A stretch of 64,000 nucleotides of DNA from Streptomyces sp. VRA16 Mangrove soil (GTDB lineage: Bacteria; Actinomycetota; Actinomycetes; Streptomycetales; Streptomycetaceae): assembly GCF_017377775.1 (NCBI RefSeq), contig NZ_JAFVLN010000019.1, positions 124,001-188,000 on the forward strand, written 5' to 3'. This document shows, one piece after another, positions 45,246 to 55,792 of the stretch (its first letter is position 1; every line of letters starts with the position of its first letter). The notes below the pieces were generated by a model that was not told where the DNA came from, searched no databases, and saw only the letters and a program-made list of their open reading frames with translations. The translations under genes were made by a program, and so were the position numbers.

Positions 45246-45338
45246 TTTGTCGTGTCGGGGCGCGCACAGCGGCGCCCGCGCCGCGGGTCAGGCCCGCGGG
45301 GTGCAGGGTCGTCTCGGCGGGAATGGCGGCGGTGACCG

Positions 45339-45746
45339 ATGTGGCGGGGCCGGCGCACCGTGCTGACCGCCGGGGCGGCGAGCACCGTGGCGGGCTTGGC
45401 CGCGCTGGTCACCGCCGTGCATCTGTCGTCGGTCCCGGTGCTGCTCGCCGCCGCGCTGCCGGCGGGCGCGGGCCAGGGCGCGGACCAGGTCATGGGCCGG
45501 CTCGGCGGCCTGTCGCTGCTGAACGCCGCCGTGCCGCCGCAGCGCCTGGCGGAGGCCAACGCCGCGCTCAACGTGGGCGGTTACCTGCTCGCGGGCGTCC
45601 TGCCCGTCTCCGCGGGCTGTCTGAGCGGCGCGGTGGGCCTGAGCGGCGGCACCACGGTCTTCGGAGCCCTACTGACGGTCCTCGTGCTCACCGGCGGACT
45701 GCTGGTGCGTGCCACCCGGCGCGAGGTGACCGACCCGGCGGCCTGA
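45339..45746 (+). pseudogene. C-terminal remnant of an MFS transporter
   Basis: The 135-codon ORF resembles only the last third of a 14-helix MFS exporter (LAEANAALNVGGYLLAGVLPV, GALLTVLVLTGGLLV). There is no start with a ribosome site and no N-terminal half upstream, where the tRNA-Ala terminator lies about 90 bp away. It is most likely a decayed gene. A strong bidirectional terminator follows. Confidence 0.65.
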
Positions 45747-45769
45747 CCGCGGCCGCGGACCCCGCACAA

Positions 45770-45799
45770 AGGCGGGCGCCCCCGAGGGGGCGCCCGCCT
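45770..45799. terminator. Bidirectional terminator between the MFS remnant and the DUF5324 gene
   Basis: A perfect 13-bp stem (45770-45782 with 45787-45799) closes a four-base loop. Confidence 0.8.
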
Positions 45800-45840
45800 G
45801 AACCGCGTACCGGAGACCGGACCGCGGTAGTGCCTGCCGC

Positions 45841-45900
45841 TACTTGTCAGCACTTGTCAGCACTTGTCAGTGCTTGTGAGTGCTGGTCAGTGCTTGTCTT
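45841..45900. repeat. 10-bp tandem array at the 3' end of the DUF5324 gene
   Basis: There are six 10-bp units in register: TACTTGTCAG, CACTTGTCAG twice, TGCTTGTGAG, TGCTGGTCAG, TGCTTGTCTT. The last units overlap the stop codon and final residues of the DUF5324 gene. Confidence 0.9.
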
Positions 45901-46591
45901 TGGAGCCCGTCTCGGCCTCCGCCTCGGCCTGCTTGGCCTGTACCTCGGGGTCGAGGATGTCCTGGCCGCCACCGTCGACCGAGGTCAGCGGGGCGGTGTG
46001 GGGCACCTCGGTGGCGGCCGGCGGCTCGACGAGCCAGTCCGGGTTGGCCTGCTTGTCCCACCACTTCCACGCGACGAACGCCCCGCCGGCCACCACGCCG
46101 ATGAGGGCGAGACCCTTGGCGATGCGTCCGGCGCGGGCCCGGCGGTCCCGCTTGCGGGCGAGCTTCTTGATCTGCTCGGGCGAGACCTGTCCGCGCAGCG
46201 CGGCCAGGGCCGCGGCGCTGCGGGCCGCCGCCTCGTCGCGCACCGGACCGGCCGCGGCCACGGCGTGCTCGATGCGCGGCTTCGAGTACTCGGCGGCCGA
46301 GCGGGCCGCCTGGCGGGTGCGGGCCGCCGCCTCGTGCGCGGCGGTGTCGATCTTCGGCGGCACATGGCTGCGGGCCTGCTCCAGGCGCGGCGCCAGATGC
46401 GCGTCGTACTGGACGCGCGCCTGCTGGGCGGCCTGCGAGACCTTGGGGCCGAGCACGACTCGGGCGTCGTGCGCGTACTGCGCGGCCTTGTCCTTGGCCG
46501 TCCCTGCGTAGGGCGCCACCACTTCCGCGGCGTGCAGCACGCTGTCCTTCGCCGAGCCGGTCGCGGCGCGCACGCTGTCGATGCGGGTCAC
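45887..46591 (-). CDS. DUF5324-type membrane protein, possible CwsA counterpart
   Basis: The product has 234 residues. The first ~150 are Ala/Arg/Glu/Gln-rich amphipathic helices (AAQQARVQYDAHLAPRLEQA). One membrane helix lies near 158-178 (GLALIGVVAGGAFVAWKWW), then a Pro/acidic tail. The GTG at 46591 (VTRIDSVRAAT) is preceded by GAGGAGGA; the ORF extends upstream without support. It lies between tRNA-Ala and ppiA on the minus strand, exactly where mycobacteria have cwsA, with similar architecture (helical N-domain, late membrane helix). A link to polar growth is inferred. Confidence 0.75.
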   Translation of the reverse strand: MTRIDSVRAATGSAKDSVLHAAEVVAPYAGTAKDKAAQYAHDARVVLGPKVSQAAQQARVQYDAHLAPRLEQARSHVPPKIDTAAHEAAARTRQAARSAAEYSKPRIEHAVAAAGPVRDEAAARSAAALAALRGQVSPEQIKKLARKRDRRARAGRIAKGLALIGVVAGGAFVAWKWWDKQANPDWLVEPPAATEVPHTAPLTSVDGGGQDILDPEVQAKQAEAEAETGSKDKH

Positions 46592-46863
46592 GTGGTCCTC
46601 CTCCTCGGTGGCGTACAGGTATTTCACCTTTCCACCCTTTTACGGATCATGCCTGCTGAGAGCGTCATGCGGTGGTAAGGATTCGGTAGGCCTCAATAGG
46701 GTGCTAACAGGTGGTTAGGGGCTTGGCGACGACAATGCCACGGATCGTGCCGCGGCGCGCCTCTTCGGTTCCGAGTAGACCGGTTTTCGGTGACTGAAAC
46801 CCCTGAGCGGCCGCGGGACCGTGCGAGGATCGGGAGAGCACAGAAGACAACGGAAGGCAGATC

Positions 46864-47391
<528 letters not shown>

Positions 47392-47413
47392 GTATCCGCC
47401 CAGGGAACCAATG

Positions 47414-47445
47414 CGCCCCGCTCGTCCGTAAGGATGGGCGGGGCG
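47414..47445 (+). terminator. ppiA terminator
   Basis: A 14-bp stem with two G:U pairs (47414-47427 with 47432-47445) closes a GTAA loop. Confidence 0.65.
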
Positions 47446-47497
47446 GTGCGTTGCCACGCGGCGCTTCATCCACGCTCACACCAAGGGGACGACCGTC

Positions 47498-48391
47498 ATG
47501 GAACAGGCGCCCGGCAGCCCGCAGGAACCGCAGGACGCCCAGGGCCTGCCCGGCTGCTACCGGCATCCGGACCGACCGACCGGCATCCGCTGCACCCGCT
47601 GCGAGCGGCCCATCTGCCCGGAGTGCATGGTCAGCGCCTCGGTCGGGTTCCAGTGCCCGGAGTGCGTGCGGGGCGGTTCCGGTACGGGGCACTCCGCCGC
47701 GGCGACGCAGCCTCGGACGATCGCCGGGGGCACGATCGCCTCGGACCCGCGGCTTGTTACCAAGGTGCTGATCGGGATCAACGTGGCGGTGTTCGTCGCG
47801 GGGTACGTGAGCAGCACACTCCTCGACCATCTGGTGCTGGTCGGTGTCTGGCCACCGGCCCCCTACGCCCCCGTGGACGGGGTGGCGACGGGTGAGTGGT
47901 ACCGCCTGGTGACCTCGATGTTCGCCCATCAAGAGGTGTGGCACATCGCCTTCAACATGCTCAGCCTGTGGTGGATCGGTGCCCCGCTCGAGGTGGCCCT
48001 CGGTCGGGTTCGCTACATCGCTCTGTACGTCGTCTCAGGTCTGGCCGGTGGAGCGCTGACCTATCTGCTCTCGTCCCCGAGCGAGGCATCTCTGGGTGCC
48101 TCCGGCGCGATCTTCGGCCTGTTCGGCGCGACGGCGGTCCTGATGCGCCGCCTCAACTACGACATGCGGCCGGTGATCGCCCTCCTGGTGATCAACCTGA
48201 TCTTCACCTTCACGTGGGGCAACATCGCCTGGCAGGCCCACATCGGCGGCCTGATCGCCGGTGTCGTCGTCGGCTACGCGATGGTCCACGCCCCGCGCGA
48301 GCGCCGCGCGCTGGTGCAGTGGGGGACCTGTGCGGTGGTCCTGCTCGCTGTGATCGTCACCGTCGTCGTCAGGACCGCGCAGCTCACCTGA
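47498..48391 (+). CDS. Rhomboid-family intramembrane serine protease with N-terminal zinc-binding region
   Basis: The product has 297 residues. The N-terminus carries a B-box-like Cys/His cluster (C-x2-H...C-x2-C...C-x2-C...C-x2-C in residues ~13-55). Six or seven membrane segments follow. The rhomboid signatures are WHIAFNMLSLWWIG, the nucleophile Ser in GASGAIFGLFG, and the catalytic His in WQAHIGGLIAG. It cleaves membrane-anchored substrates; targets are unknown. ATG start; GGGGACGAC lies upstream. Confidence 0.92.
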   Translation: MEQAPGSPQEPQDAQGLPGCYRHPDRPTGIRCTRCERPICPECMVSASVGFQCPECVRGGSGTGHSAAATQPRTIAGGTIASDPRLVTKVLIGINVAVFVAGYVSSTLLDHLVLVGVWPPAPYAPVDGVATGEWYRLVTSMFAHQEVWHIAFNMLSLWWIGAPLEVALGRVRYIALYVVSGLAGGALTYLLSSPSEASLGASGAIFGLFGATAVLMRRLNYDMRPVIALLVINLIFTFTWGNIAWQAHIGGLIAGVVVGYAMVHAPRERRALVQWGTCAVVLLAVIVTVVVRTAQLT

Positions 48392-48397
48392 GCACAG

Positions 48398-48632
48398 TTA
48401 TCCACCGTTGTGGCCTCCGGTTGTCCACAGTCGGTGCCGGATCTTGTGCACCTCGTGCGGAACGACGTCGCCCCTCGCCTCTGACCTGGGCTTTTCCCGG
48501 GAGAGGCAAGGGGCGAACGTGTGCTCGATGGCTGCCGGATTAGTCACACCGGCGTCAACAGCCTGAGGGTTATCCACAGATCGTAGAGTTATCCCCACTG
48601 TGGACAAGGGTTGTGGATAACTCAGTGGATAG
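48398..48632. promoter_or_regulatory. DnaA-box cluster between the rhomboid gene and crgA
   Basis: Boxes lie at 48398-48406 TTATCCACC, 48421-48429 TTGTCCACA, 48570-48578 TTATCCACA, 48589-48597 TTATCCCCA, 48599-48607 (minus, TTGTCCACA), 48612-48620 (minus, TTATCCACA) and 48624-48632 (minus, CTATCCACT). Four are perfect TTRTCCACA, better than any box in oriC 19 kb away. The sequence lies between convergent genes, so a promoter role is unlikely. A DnaA-titration or control role is inferred; S. coelicolor is known to have DnaA-box clusters outside oriC, including one near crgA as I recall. Confidence 0.85.
48469..48515. terminator. Bidirectional terminator between the rhomboid gene and crgA
   Basis: A 14-bp inverted repeat with one mismatch (48469-48482 with 48502-48515) lies between the two parts of the DnaA-box cluster. 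Confidence 0.65.
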
Positions 48633-48668
48633 CTTGGGGCAGAGCTGGCGCACGGCCCGGGTCATGCG

Positions 48669-48926
48669 CTATTTCCACTGTGTGGAGACGCCGAAGCCGG
48701 CGGCGATGAAGCCGAAGCCCACCACGATGTTCCAGTTGCCGAACGCCTCGATGGGCAGCTGGGTGTCCGAGACGTAGAAGACGACGATCCAGGCGAGCCC
48801 GATCAGGAACAGCGCGAGCATCACCGGAGCCACCCAACCGCGGTTGGTCAGCTTGATGTTGGCTGCCTGCTTGGACGCCGGCGGCGGCGTGTAGTCGGCC
48901 TTCTTGCGGATACGTGACTTCGGCAC
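48669..48926 (-). CDS. crgA: Cell division protein CrgA
   Basis: The product has 85 residues with two membrane helices (APVMLALFLIGLAWIVVFYV and WNIVVGFGFIAAGFGVST). The basic N-terminus VPKSRIRKKADYTPPP is typical. CrgA restrains FtsZ ring formation in Streptomyces aerial hyphae. The GTG at 48926 has CAGGAGAGA upstream; the ORF extends further without support. It is divergent from the DUF881 gene. Confidence 0.95.
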   Translation of the reverse strand: MPKSRIRKKADYTPPPASKQAANIKLTNRGWVAPVMLALFLIGLAWIVVFYVSDTQLPIEAFGNWNIVVGFGFIAAGFGVSTQWK

Positions 48927-49078
48927 GAGGGTCTCTCCTGTCGATGCGCTGCGTGGCCGCGCAGGGAACGTGGGCTGGCTCCGGGCAGCGTACAAGCGGA
49001 ACTTCAAGGGACTCTGAGCGCTCCCCCGGGCGTCCGTTAGCGTAGTGCTTCCGCGGCGTCGAAGGAGATAAGGGTACG

Positions 49079-49858
49079 TTGAGCAATTCTGCCGACCCCC
49101 GAAAAGGTCCCGACAAAGGGTCCGCCCGCGGCCGCTTCCGGCCTGTGCGGCTGCTCACCGTGGGTGTTTTCGCCCTTGCCGGGCTCATCTTCTTCACCAG
49201 TTTCAATACGGCCAAGGGCACCAATATCCGCACGGATGCCTCTTTGCTGAAGCTGTCCGACCTGATTCAGGAGCGCAGCAAGAAGAACAAGGAACTGGAA
49301 GAGGGCAACAGCGGGGTCCGCGGGGACGTCGAGCGGCTCGCGGAGCGCGACGACGGCTCCACCAAGGCCCAGGACAAGAAGCTCGACGGCCTGGAGGAGG
49401 CGTCCGGCACCCAGAAGCTCAAGGGCGAGGCGATCTCCGTCACGCTCGACGACGCCCCGCCGAACGCCACCGCCAAGCTCCCCGGCTACCCCGACCCGCA
49501 ACCCAACGACCTGGTCATCCACCAGCAGGACCTCCAGGCCGTGGTGAACGCCCTGTGGCACGGCGGCGCCAAGGGCATCAAGGTCATGGACCAGCGCCTC
49601 ATCTCCACGTCCGCGGTCCGCTGCGTCGGCAACACCCTGATCCTCCAGGGCCGCGTCTACTCGCCCCCCTACACGATCACGGCGGTCGGCGACCCGGAGA
49701 AGCTGAAGAACGCCGTCGCGGCCTCGCCCCAGATCCAGAACTACATGCTCTACGTCAACGCGTACGGCCTCGGTTGGAAAGTGGAGGACGACGGGACGGT
49801 GACTCTTCCCGGCTACTCGGGCACAGTGGATCTCCACTACGCGAAGCCCGTGGAGTAG
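49079..49858 (+). CDS. DUF881 membrane protein
   Basis: The product has 259 residues. One N-terminal membrane helix (~24-44) leads to a coiled-coil-like charged region (KLSDLIQERSKKNKELEE) and a C-terminal DUF881 domain (ISVTLDDAPP, DLQAVVNALWHGGAKGIKVMDQRL). TTG start with GAAGGAG 12 bases upstream. It lies between crgA and a sortase, the place of mycobacterial Rv0012. Function unknown, probably envelope-related. Confidence 0.88.
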   Translation: MSNSADPRKGPDKGSARGRFRPVRLLTVGVFALAGLIFFTSFNTAKGTNIRTDASLLKLSDLIQERSKKNKELEEGNSGVRGDVERLAERDDGSTKAQDKKLDGLEEASGTQKLKGEAISVTLDDAPPNATAKLPGYPDPQPNDLVIHQQDLQAVVNALWHGGAKGIKVMDQRLISTSAVRCVGNTLILQGRVYSPPYTITAVGDPEKLKNAVAASPQIQNYMLYVNAYGLGWKVEDDGTVTLPGYSGTVDLHYAKPVE

Positions 49859-49875
49859 CTGCCCCTGGGGGACCA

Positions 49876-50589
49876 GTGTCGGTGCGAGTCGTCGTCCGGA
49901 CGTTCAGCGAGCTGTGCATCACCGTCGGTGCCGTGATCGTGCTGTTCGTCGTGTATGTGCTGTTCTGGACCGGTGTGAAGGCCGACAGCGCCATGAACCA
50001 CCAGATCGACGACCTCCAGAACCAGTGGGCGAAGAGACCGGTGGCGAGCGCCCGGCCCTCCCCGGCGGACCAGAAGGCGGGCCGCAAGCAGACGTCACCG
50101 CCGAAGCCGGCCGCGTACAAGGACGGAAAACCCTTCGCCGTGATGTACATCCCGCGGCTCGGTTTCACGTGGAACAAGCCCGTCCTGGAGAACACGGACG
50201 TCGGCACCCTGAAGAAGGGGCTCGGCCACTACTCCGGCACCGCTCAGCTCGGGCAGAAGGGGAACTTCGCGGTGGCCGGGCACCGGCGCACCTACGGCGA
50301 CCCCTTCAAGGACTTCCCGCAGCTGCGCCCCGGCGACGACGTGGTGCTCACCGACGGGACCACCTGGTTCACGTACGTCATCGACACCAGGCCCTACAAG
50401 ACGCTGCCCAGCGACGTCGCCGTCATCGACCCCGTGCCGCGCAAGTCCGGGTACACGGAGCCGGGCCGCTATCTGACGCTCACGACGTGCGAACCGGAGT
50501 GGGGCCACAGCCACCGGCTGATCGTGTGGGGGCACCTTGATTCCACTCAGCCTGTGGAGGCAGGGAAACCGGAGGCGTTGCGCCGTTAG
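49876..50589 (+). CDS. srtE: Class E sortase (first of three)
   Basis: The product has 237 residues, a membrane-anchored cysteine transpeptidase. The N-terminal helix is near 9-30. The catalytic residues are H136 (AGHRRT), C205 (TLTTCEPEW) and the Arg in HRLIVWG. A short Ala/Pro/Lys linker follows the helix. GTG at 49876 after GGGGGACCA. A parS-like sequence with one mismatch lies inside (50162-50175). Class E sortases anchor LAxTG proteins such as long chaplins in Streptomyces. The 53-codon gene follows after 39 bp. Confidence 0.93.
   Translation: MSVRVVVRTFSELCITVGAVIVLFVVYVLFWTGVKADSAMNHQIDDLQNQWAKRPVASARPSPADQKAGRKQTSPPKPAAYKDGKPFAVMYIPRLGFTWNKPVLENTDVGTLKKGLGHYSGTAQLGQKGNFAVAGHRRTYGDPFKDFPQLRPGDDVVLTDGTTWFTYVIDTRPYKTLPSDVAVIDPVPRKSGYTEPGRYLTLTTCEPEWGHSHRLIVWGHLDSTQPVEAGKPEALRR
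50162..50175. other. parS-like sequence with one mismatch, in the first sortase gene
   Basis: GTTTCACGTGGAAC differs from parS at one base. It is the only near-match right of oriC in this window. It may be chance, since it encodes the conserved sortase segment GFTWN. Confidence 0.35.
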
Positions 50590-50628
50590 TCTGGTGCCGT
50601 AGCAGACGGTGTGGAGGGAGCGACCGGC

Positions 50629-50790
50629 ATGTACGGCTGGATCTGGCGGCATCTGCCGGGGAACGCTTGGGTGAGGGCACTGATCTCGGTCGTGCTGGTT
50701 CTGGCGGTCGTCTATGTGCTGTTCCAGTACATCTTCCCGTGGGCCGAACCCCTGCTGCCCTTCAACGACGTAACGGTGGACGGCCAGTGA
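50629..50790 (+). CDS. Small membrane protein between sortase and pabA
   Basis: The product has 53 residues: MYGWIWRHLPGNAWVRALIS, then one membrane helix (VVLVLAVVYVLFQYIFPWA) and a short outer tail. GGAGGGAG lies upstream of the ATG at 50629. Its stop overlaps the pabA GTG by 4 bp, so translation is coupled. No family is recognised; the coding signal and ribosome site make it a real gene. Confidence 0.8.
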   Translation: MYGWIWRHLPGNAWVRALISVVLVLAVVYVLFQYIFPWAEPLLPFNDVTVDGQ

Positions 50791-51425
50791 GCGCGCGCAT
50801 TCTCGTTGTCGACAACTACGACAGCTTCGTCTTCAACCTCGTCCAGTACCTGTACCAGCTGGGTGCCGAGTGCGAGGTGGTGCGCAACGACGAGGTGACG
50901 ACCTCGCACGCACAGGACGGCTTCGACGGTGTCCTGCTGAGCCCCGGCCCCGGCGCCCCCGAACAGGCCGGGGTCTGCATCGACATGGTGCGCCACTGCG
51001 CCGCGACCGGCGTGCCCGTCTTCGGCGTCTGCCTCGGCATGCAGTCGATGCAGGTGGCGTACGGCGGTGTGGTGGACCGGGCGCCGGAGCTGCTGCACGG
51101 CAAGACGTCGCTGGTGCGGCACGAGGGCAAGGGCGTCTTCGCGGGCCTGCCCGACCCGTTCACCGCGACGCGCTACCACTCGCTGGCCGCCGAGCCCGGC
51201 ACCGTCCCGGCCGAGCTCGAGGTCACGGCCCGCACCGAGGACGGCATCATCATGGGGCTGCGCCACCGTGAACTGCCCGTCGAGGGCGTCCAGTTCCACC
51301 CCGAGTCGGTGCTCACCGAGCACGGCCACCTGATGCTCGCCAACTGGCTCGTCGAGTGCGGGGACACGGGCGCGGTCGCCAGATCGGCCGGTCTCGCGCC
51401 GGTCGTGGGCAGGGCATCGGCGTGA
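50787..51425 (+). CDS. pabA: Aminodeoxychorismate/anthranilate synthase glutamine amidotransferase
   Basis: The product has 212 residues. This class I glutamine amidotransferase has VDNYDSFVFNLVQYL, the nucleophile Cys in FGVCLGMQ, and His-Glu in QFHPESV. It supplies ammonia for aminodeoxychorismate (folate) or anthranilate synthesis; the two cannot be told apart. It overlaps both neighbours by 4 bp. In M. tuberculosis trpG/pabA also sits between DUF881 and pknB, but without sortases. Confidence 0.94.
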   Translation: MSARILVVDNYDSFVFNLVQYLYQLGAECEVVRNDEVTTSHAQDGFDGVLLSPGPGAPEQAGVCIDMVRHCAATGVPVFGVCLGMQSMQVAYGGVVDRAPELLHGKTSLVRHEGKGVFAGLPDPFTATRYHSLAAEPGTVPAELEVTARTEDGIIMGLRHRELPVEGVQFHPESVLTEHGHLMLANWLVECGDTGAVARSAGLAPVVGRASA

Positions 51426-52684
51426 CCGCGCTGCGCCCCGAGCGTGAGGGTGGCGGGGATCTGGGGGATCGGGGGGAGCTGGCGGACGCCGTGCGGCGTC
51501 TCGAAGATCCCCTCGGCGACCCGTTGCCGGGGCAGGCGGGGCAGGCGGGGCAGGCGGGGCAGCATCCCTCGCCGTGGTTCAGAGCGGCGCAGGAAGCCCC
51601 TCAGCCCGATCCTGGGCGGCCCGAGCCGGAGCCCGAGTGGTACGACCCCGAGGGGTACGCGCAGGACTGGTACGGAGCCGCACAGCAGCCCGCGCCGGAA
51701 CCGCAGCCCGCGACGTACGTCCCCGACGTCGAGCCTGTGCGGGACGTGCAGCCCGTGCGGGACGTACAGCCTGTGCGGGACGACGAGACGGTCGCGCTGC
51801 GCACCGCGGACACCCGTCGAATAGCCGAACGGGACCCGGAACCCCGGACGCCCGTCGCGACCGGCGGCCGGGCCGCACGCAGGAAGGCCGCCAAGCGGGG
51901 CGGCGGACGGCACGCGGGAGAGCCCGCGGAGGCCGCCACACGGCAGCCCGACCAGAGCGACGCCAGGCCGTTGAGCCGGGTCGAGGCGCGCCGCGCCGCC
52001 AAGGCGGCCAAGCCGGGCGCCGGCGTGATCGCGAGCCGGGTGATCGGCGAATTCTTCATCACCCTCGGCGTCGTCATGCTGCTGTTCGTCACCTACCAGC
52101 TCTGGTGGTCGAACATACGGGCCCACAATCTGGCGGGGAACGCCCGGCACAGCCTCGAGGACGACTGGGCGAGCGGCAAGCGCAAGCCGGGCACCTTCGA
52201 ACCGGGCCAGGGCTTCGCGATCCTGTACATCCCCAGGCTGGACGTCGTCGTGCCGATCGCCGAGGGCATCAGCAAGACGAAGGTCCTCGACAAGGGCATG
52301 GTCGGGCACTACGGCAAGGACAGCATTCCGACCGCGATGCCGGACGCGAAGACGGGGAACTTCGCGCTCGCCGGGCACCGCAACACCCATGGCGAGCCGT
52401 TCCGTTACATCAACCGCCTGGAGCCGGGCGATCCGATCGTCGTCGAGACGCAGGACACGTACTACGTGTACAAGATGTCGAGCAGGCTCGATCAGACGTC
52501 CCCGTCGAACACCTCGGTGATCAATCCGGTCCCTGCGGGTTCCGGATTCACCAAACCGGGGCGTTACATCACCCTGACGACGTGCACGCCGGAATTCACC
52601 AGTACGTATCGAATGATCGTCTGGGGCAAGATGGTCGAGGAGCGCCCGCGCAGCAAGGGCAAGCCGGACGCGCTCGTCGAATAG
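51422..52684 (+). CDS. srtE: Class E sortase with long N-terminal extension (second of three)
   Basis: The product has 420 residues. Residues 1-200 are a cytosolic, Pro/Gln/Arg-rich extension that includes a (GQA)n run from a 9-bp repeat (51529-51563) and PVRDVQ repeats. One membrane helix lies near 205-227. The sortase domain has H319 (AGHRNTHG), C388 (TLTTCTPEF) and Arg in YRMIVWG. GTG at 51422 overlaps pabA by 4 bp. S. coelicolor has two adjacent class E sortases (SrtE1, SrtE2) at this locus. Confidence 0.93.
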   Translation: MTALRPEREGGGDLGDRGELADAVRRLEDPLGDPLPGQAGQAGQAGQHPSPWFRAAQEAPQPDPGRPEPEPEWYDPEGYAQDWYGAAQQPAPEPQPATYVPDVEPVRDVQPVRDVQPVRDDETVALRTADTRRIAERDPEPRTPVATGGRAARRKAAKRGGGRHAGEPAEAATRQPDQSDARPLSRVEARRAAKAAKPGAGVIASRVIGEFFITLGVVMLLFVTYQLWWSNIRAHNLAGNARHSLEDDWASGKRKPGTFEPGQGFAILYIPRLDVVVPIAEGISKTKVLDKGMVGHYGKDSIPTAMPDAKTGNFALAGHRNTHGEPFRYINRLEPGDPIVVETQDTYYVYKMSSRLDQTSPSNTSVINPVPAGSGFTKPGRYITLTTCTPEFTSTYRMIVWGKMVEERPRSKGKPDALVE

Positions 52685-52745
52685 CGAGTCGATCAACGCG
52701 CAGACGACCACCGGCAGTACGGGCACAGGGACGGGGCAACAAGCA

Positions 52746-53501
52746 GTGGCAGCGACGACCACCGACCACGACGAGGACGCGGCCGAGCCGGCGCCACCGC
52801 AGCGGACGAAGGGCCCCTCGCGCGGCCGCGGACGTATCGCGACGGCCGTCAGCGTCTTCGGCGAACTCCTCATCACGGCGGGCCTGATCCTCGGCCTGTT
52901 CGTCGTCTACTCGCTGTGGTGGACGAACGTCGTCGCCGACCGGGCCGCGCACAAGCAGGGCGACACGGTCCGCCGGCACTGGGCCGATCAGGACACCGGG
53001 CCGGGCGCCCTGGACACCAAGGACGGCATCGGCTTCCTGCACGTACCGGCGATGAAGAACGGCGAGGTGCTGGTCAAGAAGGGCACCTCGACGGACGTCC
53101 TCAACGACGGTGTGGCCGGCTACTACACGGACCCCGTGAAGGCGACGCTGCCGACCACCGACAAGAACGGCAACTTCTCGCTGGCCGCCCACCGGGACGG
53201 CCACGGCGCCAAGTTCCACAACATCGACAAGATCAAGAAGGGCGACCCGATCGTCTTCGAGACGAAGGACGACTGGTACGTCTACAAGGTCTACGACATC
53301 CTCCCGGAGACCTCGAAGTTCAACGTCGACGTCATCGACCAGGTCCCGAAGGAGTCCGGCGTCAAGAAGGCCGGCAAGTACATCACGCTGACCACCTGCA
53401 CCCCCGTCTACACCTCGCGCTACCGGTACGTGGTGTGGGGCGAGCTGGAGCGGGTCGAGAAGGTCGACAGCAAGCGCACCCAGCCGAAGGAACTCGGCTA
53501 G
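52746..53501 (+). CDS. srtE: Class E sortase (third of three)
   Basis: The product has 251 residues. A membrane helix lies near 38-60. Catalytic residues are H149 (AAHRDGHG), C218 (TLTTCTPVY) and Arg in YRYVVWG. GTG start 61 bp after the second sortase. It is closer to the second sortase than to the first, suggesting duplication. It is convergent with pknB. Confidence 0.93.
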   Translation: MAATTTDHDEDAAEPAPPQRTKGPSRGRGRIATAVSVFGELLITAGLILGLFVVYSLWWTNVVADRAAHKQGDTVRRHWADQDTGPGALDTKDGIGFLHVPAMKNGEVLVKKGTSTDVLNDGVAGYYTDPVKATLPTTDKNGNFSLAAHRDGHGAKFHNIDKIKKGDPIVFETKDDWYVYKVYDILPETSKFNVDVIDQVPKESGVKKAGKYITLTTCTPVYTSRYRYVVWGELERVEKVDSKRTQPKELG

Positions 53502-53540
53502 CCCCTCCGGCCGTCGCCGTCCTTCTCGTCGTCGTGCAGC

Positions 53541-53577
53541 AGAAGGCCCCGTCCACTCCAGGAGAGTGGACGGGGCC
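53541..53577. terminator. Bidirectional terminator between the third sortase and pknB
   Basis: A perfect 16-bp stem (53541-53556 with 53562-53577) closes a five-base loop, with A-rich and T-rich ends. Confidence 0.92.
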
Positions 53578-53606
53578 TTCCGTTGGTGTCGGGCGGGTGG
53601 TGCGGG

Positions 53607-55598
<1,992 letters not shown>

Positions 55599-55792
55599 GG
55601 TTACCTACCAGCCCTCTCCGTCGGTCCCGACCGTCCCGTGCGGGCTCTGCCGGTGTGCTGTCCGGGCATACCGTACCCGGATTGCCCAGCGTGACCTGGC
55701 CGCCACCGAGACCCGTGACAGGACCGGTACCGCCACGTGCGTCTATGTGAAGAACGGGTGACCGGGCTCACAGAACCCGGTGAACTCCCGTC

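Noticed and set aside
47434..47895. ORF upstream of and overlapping the rhomboid gene
   Set aside because: It lies in another frame of the rhomboid coding region and has Arg/Gly/His-rich shadow composition.
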